A stretch of DNA of 64,000 nucleotides from Armatimonadota bacterium (GTDB taxonomy: Bacteria > Armatimonadota > Fimbriimonadia > Fimbriimonadales > Fimbriimonadaceae). The first letter of the stretch is position 1. The number at the start of each line of letters is the position of its first letter. Of this stretch, positions 52,495 to 61,504 are shown piece after piece. Below the pieces are notes generated by a model. The model saw only the letters and a program-made list of their open reading frames with translations. It was not told the origin of the DNA and did no database searches. The stretch spans positions 1 to 64,000 of the forward strand of contig JAFDWQ010000009.1 of NCBI GenBank assembly GCA_018268395.1. The letters run 5' to 3'. The position numbers and the translations under genes are program-made.

Positions 52495-54291
52495 ATGGAC
52501 CAGTCCCACATCCGTAACTTTTGCATCATCGCGCACATCGACCATGGGAAAAGCACCCTGGCCGACCGCATCCTCGAACGTACGGGGGCGGTGCGCGGCG
52601 AAGCTCAGGAGCAGATGCTCGACACCATGGACCTCGAGCGCGAGCGGGGCATCACGATCAAAATGACCGCCGTCCGGTTGGCGTACACGGCCAGCGACGG
52701 CAACGAGTACGAGTTCAACCTGATCGACACTCCCGGCCACGTCGACTTCACCTATGAGGTCTCCCGTGCCCTCTACGCGTGTGAAGGAGCGTTGTTGCTC
52801 GTCGACGCGACCCAGGGCGTCGAAGCTCAGACGATCGCCAACGCCTCAATGGCGATGAACCAGAACTTGGAGATCATCCCCGTGATCAACAAGATCGACC
52901 TCCCCCACGCCGACGTCGAAATGGCCAAGGAGGAGATCGAGAACGCATTGGTCATCGACGCCTCGGACGCGATCCCCGCGTCGGCTAAGTCCGGGCTTGG
53001 CATCCCCGAGATCCTGGAGGCGGTCGTCCGACGCGTGCCGCCGCCCAAAGGCCAGGCCGATGCGCCACTCAGGGCCCTGATCTTCGACTCGCACTTCGAC
53101 TCTTACCAAGGCGCAGTGGCCTACGTCCGGGTCGTGGACGGCTCGGTCAAACCCGGCGACAAGATCAAGATGATGTCGACGGGAAAGACCTTCGACGTCG
53201 ACGAAGTCGGCGTGTTCCGGCCGTTCCTCGAGCGCGGCCAAGTCCTGAACGCAGGCGAGGTCGGGTTCGTGACGGCCGCGATTAAGTCCATCGGCGACGC
53301 CTCGGTCGGCGACACGATCACGTTGGCGGAACACTCTGCAGTGGAGCCCCTACCCGGTTACCGGAAGGCCAAGCCGATGGTGTTCTGCGGCCTTTATCCG
53401 ACGGACGCCGACCAGTACCAAGACCTTCGCGACGCGATCGAAAAGCTCCAATTGAACGACGCCTCGCTCGATTTTGAACCGGAAACGTCGGCCGCGCTCG
53501 GGTTCGGTTTCCGGTGCGGTTTCTTAGGCTTGCTCCATATGGACATCGCGCGGGAGAGGCTAGAGCGGGAATTCAACCTTGATCTGATCCTGACGGCGCC
53601 ATCGGTCGACTACATCGTCCACTTGACGAACGGGGACACGATCGACGTCAACAACCCGAGCGAAATGCCGGAGACGACCAAGATCGCGCGCATCGAGGAG
53701 CCGATGGTCGACGCCACGGTCATGGTGCCCAACGAGTACGTGGGAACGGTCATGACCTTGTGCCAAGAGCGTCGCGGCACGTACAAGAAGTCGGAATACC
53801 CCTCGCACAACCGGGCGATCCTGTACTACTCGTTGCCCTTGGCCGAGATCCTCCTGGACTTTTTTGACAAGCTGAAGTCGCAGACGAAGGGTTATGCCTC
53901 GTTCGACTACGAGCTGTCGGCCTACTCGGAATCCGACCTCGTCAAGGTCGACATCTTGCTCAACGGCGATATGGTCGACGCCCTTTCGTTCATCGTCAAC
54001 CGGCAGTTCTCCTACGCGCGGGCCCGTGCCATCGTCGAGCAGCTCCGCAAGGTCGTCCCGAGGCAACAGTACGAAGTCCGGATCCAGGCCGCGATCGGGG
54101 CCAAGATCATCGCGGCCGACTCGATCAAACCGTTCCGTAAGAACGTCATTGCGAAATGCTATGGCGGCGACGTCACCCGCAAGCGTAAATTGCTGGAGAA
54201 GCAGAAGGCGGGCAAAAAGCGGATGAAGAACATCGGCTCGATCGAAGTCCCGCAGGAAGCGTTCCTCAGCGTCCTGAAAGTCGCGGAGTAA
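52495..54291 (+). CDS. lepA: Elongation factor 4 (LepA)
   Basis: A 598-residue translational GTPase that back-translocates or remodels ribosomes. Motifs G1 [17 protein letters not shown]2 RGITIKM, G3 DTPGHVDF, G4 NKIDLP are intact. Domain order is G, II, III, V and the specific CTD with [20 protein letters not shown] and [23 protein letters not shown] 52495 gives [16 protein letters not shown] and the usual length. Convergent with the methyltransferase. Confidence 0.97.
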   Translation: MDQSHIRNFCIIAHIDHGKSTLADRILERTGAVRGEAQEQMLDTMDLERERGITIKMTAVRLAYTASDGNEYEFNLIDTPGHVDFTYEVSRALYACEGALLLVDATQGVEAQTIANASMAMNQNLEIIPVINKIDLPHADVEMAKEEIENALVIDASDAIPASAKSGLGIPEILEAVVRRVPPPKGQADAPLRALIFDSHFDSYQGAVAYVRVVDGSVKPGDKIKMMSTGKTFDVDEVGVFRPFLERGQVLNAGEVGFVTAAIKSIGDASVGDTITLAEHSAVEPLPGYRKAKPMVFCGLYPTDADQYQDLRDAIEKLQLNDASLDFEPETSAALGFGFRCGFLGLLHMDIARERLEREFNLDLILTAPSVDYIVHLTNGDTIDVNNPSEMPETTKIARIEEPMVDATVMVPNEYVGTVMTLCQERRGTYKKSEYPSHNRAILYYSLPLAEILLDFFDKLKSQTKGYASFDYELSAYSESDLVKVDILLNGDMVDALSFIVNRQFSYARARAIVEQLRKVVPRQQYEVRIQAAIGAKIIAADSIKPFRKNVIAKCYGGDVTRKRKLLEKQKAGKKRMKNIGSIEVPQEAFLSVLKVAE

Positions 54292-54298
54292 GCAAAGT

Positions 54299-55441
54299 TC
54301 AGGCTTCGGGAACGTCCGTACGCCACGTCTTGTCCGCGGTTCCCCGGTACCGGCTGTTCGCGCGTGTGCCAGAGTTTGCCGTCGTCGGCTTTCCCTCCAA
54401 GAACAGCTTGACCTGTCTACCGATCTCGGATCCGAAGCGGACGGGCACGGCGTTGCCGATCTGACGGTACTGCTGGGCGAGCGTGCCTTCGAACCGCCAC
54501 TCGTCGGGGAAGGTCTGGACCCGGGCGTACTCCTGGACACTGAGCGGTCGGAGTTCGACGGGATGAGCGAGCAACGTCGCAGGCATGGTCGGCGACGTCA
54601 CCATCGTCGGTGCCGGTTCGTCCCAGGCCAAGCGTCGTAGGAAGCCGGTGCGCCCGCCGCCGCATTCGTACGCGTTCCCCAACGCTAAGCGCTGCATGTC
54701 GGGCGGAAGGCTCCGCCAGTTCTGTCCGGGCGCAAGGTGTTTCACGAAGCGGGCCTGTTTCTCCCTGAGGTGAGTGTGGTCTTGATGCCCGTGAAGTCCG
54801 TTGACGGCATCGGCAAAGGTCTGCCAACGGGGCTGCCGCGGACCGCCGTGGGTCGGTGTAAGGTACGGCGCCCGACCAGAGCGCGAGGCGACGAGGACGA
54901 GACGCTCTCGACGTTGAGGGACTCCGAAGTTGGCCGTATCATAAAGGTCGAAAGTCGTTTGGAACCCGGCACTGTGAAGGGTCGCCAAGATTTGGGACAG
55001 CGCGCCGCCAGGAAGTTCGTCCGGAGACATCGGGGCGAAACCGAACCCCCGCTCGGAGTGCGGACGGTGGACTAGCGGAGCCGAGAGCAGCCCCCGGACG
55101 TTCTCGATCACGATGAGGTCCGGATCAAGCGAGACGGCGAGGCGAAGGAAGTGCAGGAAGACGTTTCCACGTTCGTCGTTGAGACCCAGCCGCCGCCCGG
55201 CCGTCGAGAAAGCTTGGCAAGGGGGCCCGCCCACGACCGCACCGATCTTCGACCCGATGCGTAGACCGCCGGGTTCGAGAGAGCGGATGTCGCCTTCGAC
55301 CAGCCTCAGGTCGGGCCGGTTCGCTCGGACGGTCCGGCACGCGACTTTGTCGGCCTCGTTCGCGAAGACGCACTCCCACCCGGCCTGTTCCAGTCCAAGG
55401 TCGAGCCCCATGGCGCCCGTGAAGAAGCTGGCGTACCGCAC
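54299..55441 (-). CDS. C5 cytosine DNA methyltransferase (orphan)
   Basis: A 380-residue Dcm-type enzyme. Motif I FFTGAMGLDLGLEQAGWECV, motif IV GGPPCQAFS with nucleophile Cys75, motif VI ENVRG (113-117), motif VIII QRRERLVLVAS, a target-recognition part from about 205 to 290, and motif X QYRQIGNAVPVRFG. It transfers methyl groups from S-adenosylmethionine to cytosine. No restriction endonuclease gene or Vsr is adjacent. Start is GTG 55441. It may be a solitary regulatory methyltransferase or a remnant of a restriction system. Confidence 0.93.
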   Translation of the reverse strand: MRYASFFTGAMGLDLGLEQAGWECVFANEADKVACRTVRANRPDLRLVEGDIRSLEPGGLRIGSKIGAVVGGPPCQAFSTAGRRLGLNDERGNVFLHFLRLAVSLDPDLIVIENVRGLLSAPLVHRPHSERGFGFAPMSPDELPGGALSQILATLHSAGFQTTFDLYDTANFGVPQRRERLVLVASRSGRAPYLTPTHGGPRQPRWQTFADAVNGLHGHQDHTHLREKQARFVKHLAPGQNWRSLPPDMQRLALGNAYECGGGRTGFLRRLAWDEPAPTMVTSPTMPATLLAHPVELRPLSVQEYARVQTFPDEWRFEGTLAQQYRQIGNAVPVRFGSEIGRQVKLFLEGKPTTANSGTRANSRYRGTADKTWRTDVPEA

Positions 55442-55533
55442 CAGGACTAGAGACGTGACAAACGCCTCCCCCGATCCGGCGTCCCAGTACGTCCCGGTCG
55501 CACCGTCTTCGGGCTTGCGACGTCTGAGAGGTG

Positions 55534-56319
55534 ATGGACACGATCGAGCAACGTCTAGCCGCCCTGGAAAGCACGAACCGGAAGTATCGGGCGGGGCTGA
55601 CGGCCTGCCTCGTCGTCCTCGCTTTCATCGCCATCGCCGCTCCGAGACAAAACCCTCAGCAGCAGCAATATCCGCGGCAGATCGTGGCGGACACGATCAC
55701 CGTCCAGTCGCTCAACGCCTATAGCGGACATGTCAGCCAGTTCGTCAGCGACCGTGCGACCATCGGTTACGCGGACGTTCGCGATACGGATGCCGGCACT
55801 CTGACCGCCCGAAGTGTCGAGACCAAAGGGATGAGAGCCTTCGAGGCCGTCCTAGGTCGGACGACGGCCACGATGATCGACGTCCGCGCGAACGAGACCG
55901 AGGGCGGCGTCCGTTTGACGCCAGGTTCGGTCTCGGTCCTGGGGCGACAGGACCAGGTGGCGGCTTCGCTGGGCTTGGAGGGCGAATCGGGTTCGGTGTC
56001 CGTGTTCGGAAAGGGCGGATGGACCGGCTTTCAGGCGACGGCCGACTCCCAAAACGGAACCGCGATGGTCTACAACGGCCGCGGTTTCGTTCTGGCGTCT
56101 ATGGGCTCGACAGAGAAAGGGGACGGCCGCGTGATCGCCCATACCCGGAACGGGAACAAAGTCGCGATGCTGGAGTCCGACGACACGGGCCAGTTCGGAC
56201 GCGTCACCGTCCGTAAACAAGGGGGCGAACCGATGGCCCGGCTCGAGGCGAAGGACAAGTCGGGCCGCTTGTCGATCCTTGACGGTGTCGACGAGACGGC
56301 CCGCTTTCCGAACGATTAG
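55534..56319 (+). CDS. Bitopic membrane protein with beta-repeat region, unknown
   Basis: A 261-residue protein. A short coiled-coil start (DTIEQRLAALESTNRKYRAG), a membrane segment at about 20-40 (TACLVVLAFIAIAAP), then an outer region of repeating short strands (GHVSQFVSDRATIGYADVRD, GFQATADSQNGTAMVYNGRG). The latter resembles phage tail-fibre-like or beta-helical stalks. GAGAGG lies before the ATG. Convergent with the serine hydrolase gene, overlapping by four bases. Function unknown. Confidence 0.6.
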   Translation: MDTIEQRLAALESTNRKYRAGLTACLVVLAFIAIAAPRQNPQQQQYPRQIVADTITVQSLNAYSGHVSQFVSDRATIGYADVRDTDAGTLTARSVETKGMRAFEAVLGRTTATMIDVRANETEGGVRLTPGSVSVLGRQDQVAASLGLEGESGSVSVFGKGGWTGFQATADSQNGTAMVYNGRGFVLASMGSTEKGDGRVIAHTRNGNKVAMLESDDTGQFGRVTVRKQGGEPMARLEAKDKSGRLSILDGVDETARFPND

Positions 56320-57956
56320 CTCTTCCGGATCAGCCTCATTCCGACAGCCCGCCCGACGTCCAACGTGACGTACCGGATCGTGCCGCCAGAGTCCCGAACG
56401 GCCTTGATCGACATGCCAGGGACGGACGCCGAGTCTTTCGAGGTGAGCGAGAGAGGGAACGGGTCTCCGTCCTGATCCACGCCCTTGAGCCTGTCACCGT
56501 CGACGGTGACGTCGATGGTCATCGGCATTTCGTGGCAGACGTACGTGCCGACCCAACCTTTGAGGTCCTCCGGACTCGGCTTAAACGGCTCGCCGCGTTT
56601 CATTTCGATGACAGCCGGCCCTTGTCGCAAGGTCACTCCTACCACAGAACCCGAGTCGTCCTTTTTGAAGTCCAACGTCGCCTTGACGGCCTTGTAGAAG
56701 AACTTGGTGTCGGACGAAGCGAAGATGGGAAGGGCCTGCTGCCCCGTGACCTGTGCCGACAATTGTTCGGCGTTCCGGGACACGGTCAAGACCCTTCCGT
56801 CGGGAAAGGCGTACGTGCCCTCGAACGGTTTGAGTTTTTCGGCCGCTAACTTGATTTCGGCGTTCTCGGCGGGGGCCGGCAGGTTGAGGACGAGCCTGGC
56901 GATCTGGTCGGCATAGGGAGAGCTGAGGTTGGTGCCGTCGTTCCCGAGCGCGAAGACGGAGACGTGTTTGGTCGGGTAGCGCTGGGTCATCGCGTTGAAG
57001 CCGAGCCAGTTTCCGCCGTGTTGGACGCGCGGGACGCCGTCCAGGTCGTCGACGAACAGCCCGAGCGCGTACTTCGTCGGTTTCTTATCGTTCGTCACCC
57101 CGACCTCGAGCATTTCCGCAACGAGTTCCTTGCGCTTCTTGCCGAGTTTGTTGTCGACGAAGTTCTCGTGCCACTTGACGAGGTCGGCGACCGTCGTGTG
57201 GACGCCTCCGTCACCATAGATCTCCATGCCAGAGGTCGCGTTCTGGGTCTGCCCAAGGAGGCCCTTCTGGTAGCTCAGCGCGCGGTCCGGAAGGATCGCG
57301 GACCCCCCGGTGACGAACGACGACTTGTCCATGCCGAGCGGTGTGAAGACGTTGTCCTTCGCATACCGGGCCAAGGTCGAACCCGAGACCCGTTCGACGA
57401 TCACGGCGCACAACATATAGCCCGTGTTGCAGTAGTTGAACCGTGCCCCCGGCTCGCTGTTCAGTCCTTGTTGCAAGGTCATGACGTCCATGGCGTCCTC
57501 GAACGTCCTGCGGTCTTGCAGGTTCCAACCCGAGACCGCCATGAGCGTGAGGTAGTCGCGAAGACCGGAGACGTGTTCCAGGAGTTGACGGATCGTGACG
57601 GTCTTGCCGAACGTCGGGATCTCTGGGACGTACTTCGTGATGTCGTCGTCAAGGTCGAGTTTGCCTTCTTCCTGAAGGAGCAGCATGCACACGGCCGTGA
57701 ACTGTTTGCTGACGCTTCCGACGTCCATGACGGTGTCGGCGGTGTTCGGAGTCCCGCTCTCGACGTTCGCCAGTCCGTAGCCTTTGGCAAAGACGAGCTT
57801 GCCGTCAACGGCGACGCCGACGACGCCTCCCGGGCCGGACTTGGTGTTCCATTCCTTGCAGACCGTGTCCACCTTGGATTCGAAGTCCGATGGCAGTTGG
57901 GCGAAGGACGATGCGACGAGGGCCGCGAAAGAAAGGGTGAAGAGCGCTCGGGCCAT
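56316..57956 (-). CDS. Beta-lactamase-fold serine hydrolase, exported
   Basis: A 546-residue protein with signal peptide (1-19). The class C beta-lactamase/esterase fold shows the SxxK motif at Ser81-Lys84 (DVGSVSKQFTAV), the YxN at YCNTGYML and HGGNWLGF as the third motif. The C-terminal 170 residues form an additional lipocalin-like beta domain (DUF3471-type; WVGTYVCHEMPMTIDVTVDG). It may act as an esterase, peptidase or D-aminoacyl hydrolase. It stands alone. Confidence 0.88.
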   Translation of the reverse strand: MARALFTLSFAALVASSFAQLPSDFESKVDTVCKEWNTKSGPGGVVGVAVDGKLVFAKGYGLANVESGTPNTADTVMDVGSVSKQFTAVCMLLLQEEGKLDLDDDITKYVPEIPTFGKTVTIRQLLEHVSGLRDYLTLMAVSGWNLQDRRTFEDAMDVMTLQQGLNSEPGARFNYCNTGYMLCAVIVERVSGSTLARYAKDNVFTPLGMDKSSFVTGGSAILPDRALSYQKGLLGQTQNATSGMEIYGDGGVHTTVADLVKWHENFVDNKLGKKRKELVAEMLEVGVTNDKKPTKYALGLFVDDLDGVPRVQHGGNWLGFNAMTQRYPTKHVSVFALGNDGTNLSSPYADQIARLVLNLPAPAENAEIKLAAEKLKPFEGTYAFPDGRVLTVSRNAEQLSAQVTGQQALPIFASSDTKFFYKAVKATLDFKKDDSGSVVGVTLRQGPAVIEMKRGEPFKPSPEDLKGWVGTYVCHEMPMTIDVTVDGDRLKGVDQDGDPFPLSLTSKDSASVPGMSIKAVRDSGGTIRYVTLDVGRAVGMRLIRKS

Positions 57957-58020
57957 GCGCCATTAGGTACCACCAAACGAGGTCGTTGGTTTCGCCGTTT
58001 TAGGGCCGTCGGAAAGAACC

Positions 58021-58062
58021 GGACGGGCGGAACCACCGTGGCTCGAGTGTCGCCGCCCGTCC
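58021..58062 (-). terminator. Hairpin after the selenoprotein candidate
   Basis: A perfect 10-bp stem (GGACGGGCGG and complement) with a 22-base loop begins ten bases past the stop codon of the gene at 58072. On the minus strand it is followed by GGTTCTTTCC. The large loop makes it a weak candidate. Confidence 0.4.
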
Positions 58063-58071
58063 CGACGCCCG

Positions 58072-59166
58072 TCAGGGCTCTGCGAGTAGCTTCATGACCG
58101 CTTCTTCGAGTTCTTTGTCACGGAGGTCCTTGAAGCGGATCACGCCCTTTTTGTCGAGGACGTAGATCGTGGGCCAACCCCTGACGCCCCACTTCTTCGC
58201 AAGCGGCCCTTCGGTCGAACCGTCGACCGCTTGTCGCCAGGTGATGCCTTGTTCCTTGAGGATTTTTCCGAGGACCGACCGGTCCCCGTCGCTGTTGATC
58301 CCGATGAGAGCGAACGGTCGGTCTTTCAACCTAGCGACCATGTCTTTCTCGTGAGGGATCATCGCCCTACAAGGGCCTCACCAAAAGCCCCAAAAGTCGA
58401 GCACGACCACTTGACCGCGGTACTCGCTCAACTTGAAGGCTTTGCCCGATTCGTCTGTCGCCTCGAAATCCGGGGCGACCATCCCGACCTGCAAGTGGTC
58501 GATCCGGAAGAGCTCGTTTCCGGCGCGCTTGCCGGACGTCGTATCGCCGTACTTGTCCCGGAGCGCGACATAGATCTCGCGTCCTTTAGCCAGGTCTCTC
58601 GACTCTCCATAGGGCGGCGCGTACACCTCGGCCTTATGCATCAGGGCCGCGGCCTTGACTTCCCGGTTCTTCGTGGCGGCGATGATCTTGTCGCAGTGCT
58701 TCAGCGACCATTCGGCAGCCTTGGAACGGTCCTGGAAGAACACGTACCCGTACTGGTCGAGCAGATAGAGGGAGTGGCCGAACTCGGGTTGGTCGATGGC
58801 CCTTGCCTCTAGTTCGCCGAGCAACCGGTCGCTCGTCTTTTGGTCGTTGAGTCCCATCGCCATTCGTAGCGCGAACGTTCCGGCCCGGCAAAAGAGGCTC
58901 TTGTTCTTTTTGGACCGGTCGGCAAGGGACACGGCTTTGGGGAAGAACCGTTTTGTCGGATCCTTCGCCGGGTCCAACTTGATCTTCTCCCTCTCTTCAT
59001 CTGTCTTTGCGTCCTCGAACGGCTTGTAGTAGTCGCTGAGAGCCTTGTTGTAGTCTTGGTTCAACTTCGTGAACTCGGCTTCGAGCGGATCAGCCTTCTT
59101 TTGTGCGAAGCCTGCGCACACGGTCAGGGCGAGCGCCCCGATCATCACGGTCCGGATTCCCTTCAA
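58072..59166 (-). CDS. TlpA-like thioredoxin-fold protein with in-frame UGA (selenocysteine candidate)
   Basis: A 364-residue exported protein if UGA is read through. TTG 59166 has AGGAGG four bases upstream and gives a signal peptide (MKGIRTVMIGALALTVCAGF, then AQ). Residues 25-230 are a helical TPR-like region. Residues 230-364 are an AhpC/TSA-TlpA domain: APDFEATDESGKAFKLSEYR, GQVVVLDFWGFW, then UGA at codon 263 (58378-58380), then GPCRAMIPHEKD and WGVRGWPTIYVLDKKGVIRF. The UGA replaces the first Cys of WCxxC; the second Cys (266) is present. All downstream sequence is intact and in frame. If not recoded the gene is a nonsense mutant giving a 262-residue product. Confidence 0.8.
58351..58381 (-). 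promoter_or_regulatory. Candidate SECIS-like hairpins at the UGA codon
   Basis: Downstream of UGA (nucleotides +7 to +26, 58371-58352) a 6-bp stem with one bulged U and a 7-base loop CGAUGAU can form; the second loop base is G, as in bacterial SECIS elements. Its loop begins 14 bases from UGA, slightly closer than the usual range. Alternatively GUGAGG, including the UGA, pairs with CCUCAC at 58351-58356 around an inner CCCU-AGGG hairpin. Confidence 0.4.
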
Positions 59167-59249
59167 TCGTCCTCCTCGCGCCGGACGCTCCGGCGCGCTT
59201 CCATGATACAGGCTGATCGCCGTGAGCGTGACGAAGGGAACCGAGACGC

Positions 59250-59633
59250 TTAAAATTCTGCGGAGCCGTCTTCCCAAATGAAGAAGGGGTTCCCGTCAGG
59301 GTCATAAAAGTGCGCGGCCCGCGTCTGTCCCTTTTCACCCGAGACGGCCGTGACCGTCACGCCCTTGGACTTCAGGTCTTCGACCTGGGCCTCGACGTCT
59401 TCGACCTGGAACACGAGACGCGGCCGGGGATGGCCGTGTCCCAGGTCGTCCGCGCCGTGCAGCGAGGCGGACATGAGACCGATCGTGCTACCGAGCCCGT
59501 CCGCGTCGATCAGGGCGAAACCGAAGTCGAACTTCTCGATCAACGACAGTCCGAGCGTCCCTGTGTAGAACGCGATCGCCGCGTCCAGGTCGTCGACATA
59601 GTACAGCGTCTCTTGCGCCCTGCGTTTCAGCAT
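59250..59633 (-). CDS. VOC/glyoxalase family protein
   Basis: A 127-residue protein of the glyoxalase/bleomycin resistance fold. ETLYYVDDLDAAIAFYTGTL is the first beta-alpha-beta unit and RAAHFYDPDGNPFFIWE the second, with metal-ligand candidates H and E in the latter. The substrate is unknown. It begins 1 base downstream of purA and is probably co-transcribed with it. Confidence 0.85.
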   Translation of the reverse strand: MLKRRAQETLYYVDDLDAAIAFYTGTLGLSLIEKFDFGFALIDADGLGSTIGLMSASLHGADDLGHGHPRPRLVFQVEDVEAQVEDLKSKGVTVTAVSGEKGQTRAAHFYDPDGNPFFIWEDGSAEF

Positions 59634-59634
59634 G

Positions 59635-60924
59635 TCAGGCTCCGAAGAGGTCGTCGCGGAGCACGATCGTCTCAGCCCGGTCCGGCCCGACGCTCAGGAT
59701 AGCCGCCTTGACGCCACAGAACTCCTCGATGAACGCGACGTACTCGCGGGTTTCCAGAGGAAGGTCGCTGACGGCGCGGGCCTTTCGCAGGTCGCCCTGC
59801 CATCCGGGCAACGTTTCGAGGTCGGGTTCGAGCCCCGTCCATTCGTGTGGACAGCAAGGGAACGTTCTGACGGGCGCCCCGCCCCTTCTGTATCCGGTCG
59901 AGACCTTGACCGTATCGAACCCGCTCAGGACGTCCAGCATCGTGAGGACGAGCCCCGACACCGAGTTGACGCGACAGGAGTGGCGGAGGGCGAAGAGGTC
60001 CAACCAACCGCACCTGCGGGGCCGTCCCGTCGTCGTCCCGTACTCGTTGCCTTGCTCACGGATCCGGTCGCCGATGGCGTCGGTGAGTTCGGTCGGGAAC
60101 GGGCCGGAGCCGACGCGGGTCGTGTACGCCTTACAGACACCGAGTACGCCGCCGATGTCCCTGGGGCCGATCCCCGTACCGAGACAGGCGCCGCCCGAGA
60201 CCGGGTGGCTCGACGTCACGTAAGGATACGTTCCATGGTCGAGGTCCAGGAACGTGCCCTGGGCGCCCTCGAAGACGATCCGCTTGCCGTCCCGGACCGC
60301 GTCCTGGAGCATCGTCTCGCAGTCGAGGACGTACGGCCGCAACACCTGGGCGTACCCGGCGTATTCGTCGTGCAGGGCGTCCAAATCGAGCGGTTCGTGC
60401 CCGAAGAGTTCGAGATACCTGTTCTTGACGGCGACGACTTCGGACAGTCGTTGCCGGAACACCTCGGGTTCTACGAACTCGCCCATCCGGATGCCGTTGC
60501 GCTGGACTTTGTCGGTATAAGCCGGGCCGATCCCGCGCGACGTCGTGCCGATCTTGTTCTGTCCCCTCGCTTCCTCTTCGAGCCGGTCCAAGAGCCGGTG
60601 GTAGGGGAACACGACATGGGCGGCAGGGCTGACCACCAGCCGTCCCATTTCGGACACTTTGGAACGTGTCGCTTCGAGTTCGTCGATGAGCCCCTTAGGG
60701 CAGACGACCATTCCGCCCCCTAGGACGGCGGTGACGCCGGGATAGAGGATTCCCGCGGGCAGGAGGTGGAACTTGAAGTCGTCCTTTCCGACGATGACGG
60801 TATGTCCGGCGTTGTTCCCGCCGCTAAAGCGGACGACGAAGTCGGCCCGGGCCCCGAGGACATCGACGATCTTGCCTTTGGCTTCATCGCCCCACTGGGC
60901 GCCGACGATGGCGAGAGTCTTCAT
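59635..60924 (-). CDS. purA: Adenylosuccinate synthase
   Basis: A 429-residue enzyme that joins aspartate to IMP with GTP, the first step to AMP. The N-terminus VGAQWGDEAKGKIVDVLG is the GTP/IMP signature; AGHTVIVG, TSRGIGPAYTDKVQRNGIRM, FEGAQGTFLDLDHGTYPYVT and the TGRPRRCGWLDLFALRH region are all present. Family length is 420-430. The leader holds a strong hairpin (60961-61003). Confidence 0.97.
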   Translation of the reverse strand: MKTLAIVGAQWGDEAKGKIVDVLGARADFVVRFSGGNNAGHTVIVGKDDFKFHLLPAGILYPGVTAVLGGGMVVCPKGLIDELEATRSKVSEMGRLVVSPAAHVVFPYHRLLDRLEEEARGQNKIGTTSRGIGPAYTDKVQRNGIRMGEFVEPEVFRQRLSEVVAVKNRYLELFGHEPLDLDALHDEYAGYAQVLRPYVLDCETMLQDAVRDGKRIVFEGAQGTFLDLDHGTYPYVTSSHPVSGGACLGTGIGPRDIGGVLGVCKAYTTRVGSGPFPTELTDAIGDRIREQGNEYGTTTGRPRRCGWLDLFALRHSCRVNSVSGLVLTMLDVLSGFDTVKVSTGYRRGGAPVRTFPCCPHEWTGLEPDLETLPGWQGDLRKARAVSDLPLETREYVAFIEEFCGVKAAILSVGPDRAETIVLRDDLFGA

Positions 60925-60960
60925 ATTCGATCCCTGTTCTCGGGCCCGCCTGACGACAAA

Positions 60961-61003
60961 GCGGCCGGCGGGACCCGTTCGGTTTCGAGGATCCGCCGGC
61001 CGC
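60961..61003 (-). terminator. Hairpin in the purA leader (attenuator-like)
   Basis: A perfect 11-bp GC stem (GCGGCCGGCGG and complement) with a 21-base loop lies 37 bases before the purA start. On the minus strand it is followed by TTTGTCG. It may be an intrinsic terminator in the purA leader or may end an unseen upstream RNA. Confidence 0.45.
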
Positions 61004-61492
61004 TTGACCGTTGAGCCTTATCTCGACCCGACGAGGATACCAAATCCGATTGTTTTCTTACGGGAACCAAGTTCTCGGTCGGCCAAAGTCACCGTACAAT
61101 CAAGGGGGTCGATCCGTCCCGGCTTAATAGGGCCGGGCAGAAGCGGCCCACCCGGGAACGGGTTCTTTCAGGACGTTGCCATGCTTGTTTCGCCCCGCAA
61201 GCCGAGCGGGATTTCGACCGGTGCCCACGGCTCCGGACTCGGTCGCCTCGACCACTCCCCGATAGGCCCTGTCACATCCGGCCGTTCTCCCTCCAATGTT
61301 AGGGCACGCTTCCTTTCACGGATGGAAACTATGAGCCGACCCCTCCGCCGCATCGCCCTCGGGCACCGTCTCGTCATTCGCGCGGTGAGCCTTGTGCTCG
61401 ACCGGTGCCTGGACGATTGAACACAGACGACAGGCCTGCACACTTTCGTGACGTTTAGGCCACGTGGACCCCGGGTCGGGCTTCCGATACCG
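61004..61492. other. Intergenic region between purA and sufD; no confident gene
   Basis: This stretch between divergent genes holds no protein I can support. A TACAAT (61095-61100) could be a -10 for a plus-strand RNA, and small hairpins follow: CCCGGC/GCCGGG near 61118-61137, and ACCCG-GGAA-CGGGT near 61150-61163 with a GNRA-type loop. A 79-codon frame (61181-61420) has low complexity and no recognisable content. It may contain an RNA leader or small RNA. Confidence 0.35.
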
Positions 61493-61498
61493 TAGACT
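61493..61498 (+). promoter_or_regulatory. -10-like TAGACT, leaderless start of sufD
   Basis: TAGACT ends 6 bases before ATG 61505, supporting that start. A GTG at 61544 with GGGAGG seven bases upstream is the alternative start for a leadered message. Confidence 0.45.
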
Positions 61499-61504
61499 CG
61501 GGCC

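Noticed and set aside
58072-58362. A separate 96-codon gene starting at MIPHEKDM
   Set aside because: Its sequence is the C-terminal half of a TlpA thioredoxin fold and joins in frame to the upstream gene through a single UGA; no ribosome site precedes that ATG. It is better treated as part of the 364-residue protein.
61107-61180. SRP RNA-like GGAA hairpin
   Set aside because: The GGAA loop is present, but the conserved asymmetric loops and the GGTCAGG/GCAGCC parts of SRP RNA are missing.
61181-61420. 79-codon frame starting MLVSPRKPSG
   Set aside because: No ribosome site, low complexity and no recognisable content. A minus-strand frame over the same bases is equally weak, so neither is called.
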